Positions 1 through 6,406 of a stretch of DNA of 17,098 nt are shown here, in pieces (the first letter of the stretch is position 1; each line of letters starts with the position of its first letter). The notes beneath the pieces were generated by a model. That model saw only the letters and a program-made list of their open reading frames with translations, was not told the origin of the DNA and ran no database searches. The position numbers were made by a program, and so were the translations under genes. This DNA is from JBDIBB01 sp039812685 (GTDB lineage Bacteria > Acidobacteriota > Vicinamibacteria > Vicinamibacterales > JAFNAJ01): NCBI GenBank assembly GCA_039812685.1, contig JBDIBB010000084.1:1-17098 (forward strand). The letters are read 5' to 3'.

Positions 1-805
1 CCACCTCGCCCTTCACCGAGCGCTGCATGTCGGTGACCTCCTCGGGCCGCTCGTCGATGAGCAGCACGATGAGGTAGGTCTCGGGATGGTTCTGCGCCAC
101 CGACTGCGCGATGCTCTGCAGGAGCATCGTCTTGCCGGTGCGCGGCGGCGCGACGATGAGGCCGCGCTGGCCCTTGCCGATCGGCGTCATCAGGTCCATG
201 ACGCGGGCCGAGAGGTTGTCGGCGGCGGTCTCCAGGCGGAACCGCTCCTGCGGGTAGAGGGGCGTGAGGTTCTCGAAGAAGAGCTTGTCGCGCGCCTTCT
301 CCGGCGGTTCGAAGTTGACCGCCTCCACCTTGATGAGCGCGAAGTAGCGCTCGCCGTCCTTGGGCGGCCGGATCTGGCCCGAGACGGTGTCGCCCGTGTG
401 CAGGTCGAATCGCCTGATCTGGCTGGGCGAGACGTAGACGTCGTCAGGGCCCGCGAGGTAGTTGTAGTCGGGCGCGCGCAGGAAGCCGAAGCCGTCGGGC
501 AGCACCTCGAGCACGCCTTCCGAGAAGATGAACCCGCTCTGCTCGGCCTGGGCCTTGAGGATCTGGAAGATCAACTCCTGCGTGCGGAGGCCGCCGATGT
601 TCTGAAGGTTGAGATCCTTGGCCACCTGCGTGAGCCGCTGGATGCCCATCTCCTTCAGTTCGGCAATGCTGATGCCCCTCGGGCGCGGCGCGGCGCCGGG
701 CTCCTGCGGCTCGGCGACCGCCCCGACGGCCGGTGCCGCGGCGCCGCCAGCCGTCTCGTCGGCAGGCTCGGTGGATCGCAGCGAACGCTTCGTGTACCTG
801 GCCAT
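1..805 (-). CDS. rho: Transcription termination factor Rho, N-terminal 268 residues (3' end outside window)
   Basis: Rho is a hexameric RNA-dependent ATPase that loads on C-rich nascent RNA and terminates transcription. The visible part has an Ala/Pro-rich N-terminal extension (about residues 1-43), then the Rho_N helical domain (about 44-86). Next comes the cold-shock-type RNA-binding domain with the RNP-like motif GFGFLR (105-110). The start of the RecA-type ATPase follows, with Walker A APPRTGKT (219-226) and a Walker B region ending LLIDERPEEVTDM (D251). About 150 residues, including the Q- and R-loops, should lie beyond base 1. The ATG at 805 is chosen because the family's N-terminal domain follows it and a strong promoter sits 84 bases upstream. 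No good Shine-Dalgarno sequence is visible. Family assignment is essentially certain. Confidence 0.97.
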   Translation of the reverse strand, partial: MARYTKRSLRSTEPADETAGGAAAPAVGAVAEPQEPGAAPRPRGISIAELKEMGIQRLTQVAKDLNLQNIGGLRTQELIFQILKAQAEQSGFIFSEGVLEVLPDGFGFLRAPDYNYLAGPDDVYVSPSQIRRFDLHTGDTVSGQIRPPKDGERYFALIKVEAVNFEPPEKARDKLFFENLTPLYPQERFRLETAADNLSARVMDLMTPIGKGQRGLIVAPPRTGKTMLLQSIAQSVAQNHPETYLIVLLIDERPEEVTDMQRSVKGEV

Positions 806-888
806 GGCTGACGGCTTCGAACCGGAAGAACTGAAGGGATCGCTGGGAGTGCGGCGCGTGGCGTCACCGCGGGGCGAGGACCGAGCCG

Positions 889-917
889 AGTATAGGAGCG
901 CGCCGGGACGCTGTCAA
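889..917 (-). promoter_or_regulatory. Sigma-70 promoter of rho
   Basis: Read on the minus strand, TTGACA (912-917) is separated by exactly 17 bases from TATACT (889-894). This is a near-consensus housekeeping promoter. Transcription would start near 882, giving rho a leader of about 77 bases. The leader is C-rich and G-poor, as expected for a Rho loading site. Confidence 0.85.
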
Positions 918-1047
918 ACGGCGCGAACACGCGAACCCGCGCCGCGAGCCGGTGCGTGGCCCGAGGCAGAGGCCCTGGGCGCCGGGAACCGCGGAGGCGC
1001 CGGGCCTGGCACGAGCTTCTGCCGCCGGCTCGCCAACGGCGGTCGTG

Positions 1048-1053
1048 TACAAT
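1048..1053 (+). promoter_or_regulatory. Possible -10 element of the glycosyltransferase gene
   Basis: TACAAT lies immediately upstream of the first plausible start codons (GTG 1057, GTG 1063). No convincing -35 box sits 16-18 bases further upstream. If it is real, the transcript would begin at about 1060, making the mRNA leaderless or nearly so and favouring GTG 1063. Confidence 0.35.
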
Positions 1054-1056
1054 CCC

Positions 1057-2730
1057 GTGTTCGTGTCGCGACACGCGCTCATCCTGCTCGCGGCCGCCGC
1101 GCTGACGTTCTTCGTTGGCCTCGGCCGCGGGGCCATCGGCGACTCCGACGAGGCGTTCTACGCCGAGGCGGCGCGCGAGATGGTCGAGTCCGGTGACTGG
1201 CTCACGCCGCACTACAACTACGAACATCGCTTCCAGAAGCCGGTCCTCTACTACTGGCTCGCGGCCACCGCCTACCGGGCCTTCGGCATCACCGAGGCCG
1301 CGGCGCGACTGCCGTCGGCGCTGTCGGGCCTCGGGCTGGTGCTCCTCACCTGGTGGGCGGCCCGGCGATGGATGGGCCCGGAGGTGGGCCTGCTGGCGGG
1401 GCTGATTGCCGCCACCAACTTCGGCTACTACGTCATCGGGCGCATGGCGCTGCCCGATTTGCCGCTCACCTTCTTCATCACCCTCTCGACGTGGGCCGCG
1501 CTCGAAGCCGCCGCCGCCGGCCGCCAGCGGCGCCAGAGCGCCCGGGGCTGGCTGCTGCTGGCGGCAGTGGCCGCAGCCCTGGCCGTGCTCACCAAGGGCC
1601 CGGTCGGCGCCGTGCTGCCAGCCCTGGTGACGGCGGTCGTGCTCGCGCTGCCGCCGGGACCGGCGACACCGCGCTGGCCCTGGAAGACGGGTGACCTGGC
1701 GCTGGCCGCCGCCGCGTTCGCGGCCGTGGCCGCACCCTGGTACCTCGCCATGGCTCGCGAGCACGGCGTGGGCTACCTGCAGCACTTCTTCGTCGGCGAG
1801 AACCTCGACCGCTTCGCCACCGGCCGCTACAACGAGCCGCGCTCGATCGGGTTCTACGTCCCGATCGTCGCCGGCGGGCTGCTGCCATGGTCACCGTTCA
1901 TGGTGCCGTGGCTCGGCGCGGCCTGGCGCGTGATCAGGCGCTCGCGATCGCTGGCCCGCGAGCAGTGGTGGCTGCTGGCGTGGGCGGCGGTCCCCTTCGC
2001 CTTCTACTCGCTCTCGATCGGCAAGCAGCCACGGTACGTGCTGCCGATTCTGCCGCCGCTGGCCGTGCTGCTGGCGCGCACCATCCAGCGGCGCCTGGCG
2101 GCGGCCGGTCCCGCCGGCCGGCAGCCGGCGCTGGCCGCCTGCACGGCGGCGGCCGCGGCCGTGCTCCTCGTGCTCGGCGTCCTGCTCCACCGCGCCAAGC
2201 CGCTGCTGTTCGCGCTCGACCCGTCCACGGGCACCATCGCCACCGGCGTCATCCTGGCAGCCGGCGCCGGGCTGCTGGTGCTGGCCGGGGCCAGGCGGCC
2301 GGCGTGGCTGCCCCTGGGCCTGGCGGCGGCGTCCATTGCCACGTTCGTGTCGCTGCACTACTCGATCTACTCGGCCGAGGGCATCGAACCGGTCCAGAAG
2401 ATCGCGAGCGCGTTCCGCACGCACTGGCCCGGGGCGACCGCGTCAGGGACCTATCACGTCTTCGTCCGCAACCTGGTGTTCTACACCGGCGTCAGGCAGG
2501 TCGATCTCACGACGCTCGAGGATCTGCGCGACTTCCTCGCGCGGCCCGACCGCGTGCTGGCCGTCAGCAGCGAGGACGACCTCCAGGCGCTGGCCGACGC
2601 GCACGGCGTGGTGCCACGACGGCTGGAGCGTGTCCTCTACTTCAACCCGGCAGGCGTGCGCGCGCGCTCGATAATCAGACCCGACCCCGAAAAGGACCTC
2701 GAGACGGTGTGGCTGGTGAGCAATCGCTGA
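1057..2730 (+). CDS. PMT/ArnT-family integral membrane glycosyltransferase
   Basis: This is a polytopic GT-C type glycosyltransferase of the ArnT/PMT_2 group. Such enzymes transfer sugars from polyprenyl-phosphate donors to lipid or protein acceptors on the outer face of the inner membrane. The start has one membrane helix (about residues 5-22), then the acidic loop GDSDEAFYAEAAREM (28-42) that carries the family's catalytic Asp/Glu. A second acidic site ALPDLPLTFF lies at 131-140 and LTKGPVG at 178-184. Many Ala/Leu helices follow, with a GKQPRYVLPILPPLAVLLA segment in the middle. About 557 residues is usual for the family. The frame stays open upstream to 952, but GTG 1057 or 1063 gives the expected N-terminus; neither has a clear ribosome site. 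Donor and acceptor cannot be read from sequence. It stands alone, divergent from rho and convergent with the oxidase gene. Confidence 0.88.
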   Translation: MFVSRHALILLAAAALTFFVGLGRGAIGDSDEAFYAEAAREMVESGDWLTPHYNYEHRFQKPVLYYWLAATAYRAFGITEAAARLPSALSGLGLVLLTWWAARRWMGPEVGLLAGLIAATNFGYYVIGRMALPDLPLTFFITLSTWAALEAAAAGRQRRQSARGWLLLAAVAAALAVLTKGPVGAVLPALVTAVVLALPPGPATPRWPWKTGDLALAAAAFAAVAAPWYLAMAREHGVGYLQHFFVGENLDRFATGRYNEPRSIGFYVPIVAGGLLPWSPFMVPWLGAAWRVIRRSRSLAREQWWLLAWAAVPFAFYSLSIGKQPRYVLPILPPLAVLLARTIQRRLAAAGPAGRQPALAACTAAAAAVLLVLGVLLHRAKPLLFALDPSTGTIATGVILAAGAGLLVLAGARRPAWLPLGLAAASIATFVSLHYSIYSAEGIEPVQKIASAFRTHWPGATASGTYHVFVRNLVFYTGVRQVDLTTLEDLRDFLARPDRVLAVSSEDDLQALADAHGVVPRRLERVLYFNPAGVRARSIIRPDPEKDLETVWLVSNR

Positions 2731-2749
2731 GCCCGGGGTCCGGGGCTCA
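2728..2749. terminator. Shared hairpin between convergent genes
   Basis: TGAGCCC (2728-2734) is the exact inverted repeat of GGGCTCA (2743-2749), with an 8-base G-rich loop. The stem begins with the TGA stop of the glycosyltransferase and ends with the complement of the TGA stop of the oxidase gene, so it fills the whole intergenic space. There is no T-tract on either side, so it is not a classical intrinsic terminator. It could act as a bidirectional 3'-end stabiliser or a Rho-assisted stop. Confidence 0.4.
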
Positions 2750-4135
2750 CGGGAAGATCTTTCCGGGGTTCAGGATGCCGTGCGGGTCGAACGCCTGCTT
2801 GACGCGCCGCATCAGCGCGATCTCGACGTCGTCGAGCTCCATGCCGAGAAACGGGCGCTTGGTGAGCCCGATGCCGTGCTCGCCGCTCAGGCTGCCCTCC
2901 AGGGCGCGCACCGCCGCGAACAGCGCGCGCTCGGCGGCGTGGGCACGCGCCAGCGCGGCGGCATCCGACGGATCGGGCACGAGGATGTTCACGTGGATGT
3001 TGCCGTCACCGGCATGCCCGAACGCGGGGATGGGCAGCCCCGACTCCGCGCGCAGCCTCGCAATCGCCTCGAACAGCTCGGGAATGCGGGCGCGCGGGAC
3101 GACGACGTCGTTGTTCAGCTTGCAGGTGGCGATCTGCTTCAGCGCCGGCGAGAGCTCGCGGCGCACGCGCCACAACTGGTCGCGCCGCGGCCCGTCGGCG
3201 GCGCGATCCAGCGCCGTGGCGCCGAAGGCGCGGCACGCGCGCTCCACGCGATCGGCCTCATCGTCGAGCGCCCCGGCCTCGCCGTCGAGGTCGATCAGCA
3301 GCAGCGCCTGCGTCGCGGGCGGGGCCAGCGCGTGGTCGCCGACGTGGCGCGCCACCGCCGCCAGGCTCTCCGCGTCAATCAACTCGAGGGCCGCCGGGAT
3401 CACGCGCTCGTGCACGAGCCGGGTGACCGCCCCGGCCGCCGCCGCGATCTCGGGGAACGCGACCCGCAGCGTGAGGTGCGCCGCCGGCTTCGCCATCAGC
3501 CGCAGCGTCGCCCGCGTGATCACCGCGAGGGTGCCCTCCGAACCGACGATCAGCTGCGTGAGGTCGTAGCCGACGACGCGCTTCACGGTCTTGCCGCCGG
3601 TGACAATCACCTCGCCGGTGGGCAGGACGGCCTCCAGGCCGAGCACGTAGCGCCGGGTGGTGCCGTACTTGAACGCGCGCGGGCCGCCGGCGCACTCGGC
3701 GAGGTTGCCGCCGATCGCGCACGTGTCCAGGCTGGCCGGATCGGGCGGGTAGAACAGACCGCGGGCCTCGACGGCGGCCTGCAGCACGCCGGTCACCACG
3801 TTGGGCTCGACCACCGCCAGCAGGTTCGCCTCGTCGATCTCGAGGATGCGGTCGAAGCGGGCCATCGAGACGACGATGCCGCCGGCGGCCGGGATGGCGC
3901 CGCCGGAGTAGCCCGTGCCGGCGCCGCGCGGTACCACCGGCACGCGGGCCGCGTCACAGGCGCGGAGCACGGCGGCGACCTCGGCCGTCGTGGCGGGCGT
4001 CACCACCGCGTCCGGCAGGTGCGCGAGCTTCTTCAGCCCGTCGACGCTCGCCTGCTCGAGCGCGGCGGCATCGGTGCGCACGTGCGCGTCGCCGACGATC
4101 GCCCGCAACTGGTCGATCACCCCGGGTGAGGTCAC
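2747..4135 (-). CDS. GlcD-type FAD-linked oxidase (D-2-hydroxyacid dehydrogenase family)
   Basis: This enzyme binds FAD and oxidises a 2-hydroxyacid such as glycolate or D-lactate to the 2-oxoacid. The PCMH-type FAD domain shows PRGAGTGYSGG (69-79), IGGNLAECAGG (141-151) and GYDLTQLIVGSEGTLAVIT (189-207). The FAD-oxidase C-terminal domain shows FGHAGDGNIH (372-381), GEHGIGLTK (418-426) and the terminal NPGK (456-459). At 462 residues it is close to GlcD and bacterial D-lactate dehydrogenases. GTG 4135 is chosen because it forms a GTGA overlap with the aminotransferase stop; the open frame continues to about 5401 but only as an out-of-frame shadow of that gene. It is last in a six-gene block. 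No GlcE or GlcF partner lies nearby, so a free-standing D-lactate or other hydroxyacid dehydrogenase is as likely as glycolate oxidase. Confidence 0.92.
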   Translation of the reverse strand: MTSPGVIDQLRAIVGDAHVRTDAAALEQASVDGLKKLAHLPDAVVTPATTAEVAAVLRACDAARVPVVPRGAGTGYSGGAIPAAGGIVVSMARFDRILEIDEANLLAVVEPNVVTGVLQAAVEARGLFYPPDPASLDTCAIGGNLAECAGGPRAFKYGTTRRYVLGLEAVLPTGEVIVTGGKTVKRVVGYDLTQLIVGSEGTLAVITRATLRLMAKPAAHLTLRVAFPEIAAAAGAVTRLVHERVIPAALELIDAESLAAVARHVGDHALAPPATQALLLIDLDGEAGALDDEADRVERACRAFGATALDRAADGPRRDQLWRVRRELSPALKQIATCKLNNDVVVPRARIPELFEAIARLRAESGLPIPAFGHAGDGNIHVNILVPDPSDAAALARAHAAERALFAAVRALEGSLSGEHGIGLTKRPFLGMELDDVEIALMRRVKQAFDPHGILNPGKIFP

Positions 4136-5346
4136 CGCCCCGCCTCCGGCAGGCGCCCGTCGGCGGCCATGGCGGCGATCAGCCGCCGGAGCCGGGCGAT
4201 GCCCTCCTCGATGCGCGCGGGCGCGCTCGCCAGCGAGATGCGCAGGAACCCCGGCGCGTCGAAGGCCTCCCCGGCCAGCACCGCCACGTGCTGCTCGTCG
4301 AGCAGCGCCTGCGCGAGCTGGGCCGAGGTGCGCACGCCGTCGGGCGAGAGCAGGCCGCCGACGTCGACAAACAGGTAGAACGCGCCATCGGGCACCGTGC
4401 AGCGCAGCCGCGTGTCGCGTGCGATGGCGGCGAGGGCGAGATCGCGCCGCTCCCGGTACGCCTCGCGCATCCGCCGCACGCAGTCCTGGGGGCCGGTGAG
4501 CGCCGCCAGCGCCGCGTGCTGCGCGATCGACGACACGTTCGACGTGGAATGACTCTGGACGGCGTTGCAGGCGGCCATCAGGTCGGCGGGCCCTATGGCC
4601 CAGCCACACCGCCACCCGGTCATCGCGTACGACTTCGACGTCGATCCGGCGAGCACCGCGCGATCGCGCAGGCGTTCGACGAGCACGCGCGGCAGGGCAT
4701 GCGGCCGGTGGTCGAAGACGATCTGCTCGTAGCAGAGATCGAGCACGATCCAGATGCCGCGTGCGGCGGCCTCGCCGGCGAGCGCGGCCAGTTCGTCTTC
4801 GCGCATCACCGCGCCGGTGGGATTGCAGGGCGAGTTGATGACGATCCCGCGGGTGCGCGGCGTGATGGCCGCCACCAGGGCGTCGGCCCGCAGCGCGAAG
4901 TGCTCGTCGGCGTGCGTGCGCACGACGACCGGCCTCGCGCCGGCGAGCCGCACCTGCTCGGGAATGGTCGGCCAGCCGGGGCTGTGGAGGACGACGTCGT
5001 CGCCCGGTCCGAAGAGCGCGACCATCGCGTTGTAGAGCGCCTGCTTGCCGCCGGCGGTGATCAGCGTCTCCGGCTCGCTCACCTCGATCCCGTAGAGGGC
5101 GGCGTAGTGCGCCACGACGGCCGCGCGCAGCTCGCGCAGGCCGGCGTTGGCCGTGTACTTCGTGAAGCCGGCGTCGATGGCGGCGTGCGCCGCGGCGACC
5201 ACGTGATCGGGCGTGGCGAAGTCGGGCTCGCCCACGCTCAGGTCCACCACGTCGGCGCCGGCGCGGCGCAGCGCGTCGGCCGCGGCCACCACGCGGAGCG
5301 CCGGCGAGGGGCCCACCTGCGACAGGCGCGGGGAGAGGCGGCTCAT
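4132..5346 (-). CDS. Class I pyridoxal-phosphate aminotransferase (AspC-like)
   Basis: This 404-residue fold-type I aminotransferase interconverts an amino acid and a 2-oxoacid. Visible landmarks are DLSVGEPDFATP (35-46), TKYTANAGLRELR (62-74), NSPCNPTGAV (171-180) and the D203/Y206 pair in VLDLCYEQ. The PLP-binding lysine is K238 in GSTSKSYAMTGWRCGW, and the substrate-carboxylate arginine is R369 in FLRISLA. These fit the aspartate/aromatic/alanine aminotransferase group; the amino acid used cannot be fixed from sequence. ATG 5346 overlaps the coaD stop by 4 bases (ATGA). The downstream oxidase overlaps it by 4 bases, so the two are probably made together. A chain from 2-hydroxyacid to 2-oxoacid to amino acid is an attractive inference, not shown. 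Confidence 0.93.
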   Translation of the reverse strand: MSRLSPRLSQVGPSPALRVVAAADALRRAGADVVDLSVGEPDFATPDHVVAAAHAAIDAGFTKYTANAGLRELRAAVVAHYAALYGIEVSEPETLITAGGKQALYNAMVALFGPGDDVVLHSPGWPTIPEQVRLAGARPVVVRTHADEHFALRADALVAAITPRTRGIVINSPCNPTGAVMREDELAALAGEAAARGIWIVLDLCYEQIVFDHRPHALPRVLVERLRDRAVLAGSTSKSYAMTGWRCGWAIGPADLMAACNAVQSHSTSNVSSIAQHAALAALTGPQDCVRRMREAYRERRDLALAAIARDTRLRCTVPDGAFYLFVDVGGLLSPDGVRTSAQLAQALLDEQHVAVLAGEAFDAPGFLRISLASAPARIEEGIARLRRLIAAMAADGRLPEAGR

Positions 5347-5840
5347 GCGCGCGGCCTCCCGCGCAGGCGCGCCTCGACGGCTGGAGGCACCAGGCCGGCA
5401 ATCGAGCCGCCGAGCGCGAACACCTCCTTCACCAGCCGTGAGCTGACGTAGGAGTAGGCCTCGGCCGGCATCATGAACACGGTCTCGAGCTCAGGGGACA
5501 GGCGGCGGTTCATCAGCGCCATCTGCATCTCGTACTCGAAGTCGGAGATCGCGCGCAGGCCGCGCACGACCGCCGTCGCCCGGCGCCGCCGGGCGTAGTC
5601 CACCAGCAGGCCGTCGAAGGTATCGACGCTGACGTTGGGCAGCTCCGCCAGCACCTCGCGCAGCAGGGCCACCCGCTCGGGCACGGTGAACAGCGGCGAC
5701 TTCTCGATGTTGACGAGGATGGCCACCACCACCTGGTCGAAGAGGCGCGCACCGCGCGAGATGATGTCGAGGTGCCCGTTGGTGATCGGGTCGAAGGATC
5801 CCGGGAAGAGGGCGATCGTCGGATGCTGGCCGTCGGTCAT
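5343..5840 (-). CDS. coaD: Pantetheine-phosphate adenylyltransferase (PPAT)
   Basis: CoaD joins ATP and 4'-phosphopantetheine to give dephospho-CoA, the penultimate step of CoA synthesis, in the cytosol. The nucleotidyltransferase signature is intact: FPGSFDPITNGHLDI (12-26) with the TNGH motif at 20-23. VVRGLRAISDFEYEMQMA (91-108) and YSYVSSRLVKEV (129-140) match the family's substrate- and ATP-binding segments. At 165 residues it is of usual length. ATG 5840 is preferred over upstream in-frame codons because the conserved N-terminus begins directly after it and it overlaps the rsmD stop by 4 bases. The rsmD-coaD order is common in bacteria. Confidence 0.97.
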   Translation of the reverse strand: MTDGQHPTIALFPGSFDPITNGHLDIISRGARLFDQVVVAILVNIEKSPLFTVPERVALLREVLAELPNVSVDTFDGLLVDYARRRRATAVVRGLRAISDFEYEMQMALMNRRLSPELETVFMMPAEAYSYVSSRLVKEVFALGGSIAGLVPPAVEARLRGRPRA

Positions 5841-6406
5841 GATCGGGGCTCCGGGCTGGCGGCTGCCGGGTCGTGCGCGTAGAAGCACAGCGCGCTGTCG
5901 CCGGCCCGCACCACCCGCGCCAGACGCCACGGCGCGACCGGCACCGGTTGGTCGCGGCGCGAGGCGAGCTCGAGCACCACCAGGCCCGAGGGTGACGTGC
6001 TGGCGCACGCCGCGTCGAGCGCCGGCCCGAGGTCGGCGGTCCCGTACGGCGGGTCGAGCCAGGCGAGGTCGAACGGCCCGCCGTCGATCGCCGTCAACGG
6101 CCAGCGCCGCGCCAGCACAGTATAGCCAGCGTCGATGCCGCAGCCGCGCAGGTTGCGCTCGATCAGCGCCACTGCCCGGCGGTCGTCTTCCACGAAGGTG
6201 ACGTGCGCGGCGCCGCGGCTGAGCGCCTCGATGCCGACGGCGCCGGTGCCGGCGCAGGCGTCGAGCAGGCGCGCACCGGCCACCCGCGCCCCGAGGATGT
6301 CGAACAGCGTCTCGCGCAGCCGGTCACTGGTGGGCCTCAGGCCGGTCCACGAGGGCGAGGCGAGCCGCCGCCCCTTGTGGCGTCCCGCGATCACGCGCAG
6401 CGCCAC
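5837..6406 (-). CDS. rsmD: 16S rRNA (guanine(966)-N2)-methyltransferase RsmD
   Basis: RsmD methylates G966 of 16S rRNA in the small subunit, using S-adenosylmethionine. The N-terminus has the family hallmark RVIAGRHKGRRL (4-15), followed by RPTSDRLRETLFDIL (24-38). The SAM-binding motif LLDACAGTGAVGIEALSRGA lies at 47-66, and the catalytic DPPY at 118-121 in LDPPYG. At 189 residues it matches the family. The GTG start at 6406 abuts the recG TAG stop with no gap, and the 3' end overlaps coaD by 4 bases. Expression therefore depends on the upstream block, probably by translational coupling. Confidence 0.95.
   Translation of the reverse strand: MALRVIAGRHKGRRLASPSWTGLRPTSDRLRETLFDILGARVAGARLLDACAGTGAVGIEALSRGAAHVTFVEDDRRAVALIERNLRGCGIDAGYTVLARRWPLTAIDGGPFDLAWLDPPYGTADLGPALDAACASTSPSGLVVLELASRRDQPVPVAPWRLARVVRAGDSALCFYAHDPAAASPEPRS

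Noticed and set aside
900..1004. Three copies of GCGCCGGG in the rho/glycosyltransferase gap (900, 979, 997)
   Set aside because: An all-G/C 8-mer is expected often at this base composition; spacing is irregular and no symmetry is present.
4136..5401. Upstream extension of the GlcD-type oxidase to an 884-residue protein
   Set aside because: The added part is an out-of-frame shadow of the aminotransferase gene (Arg-rich, no domain), and a GTGA start at the gene junction gives a normal-length oxidase.
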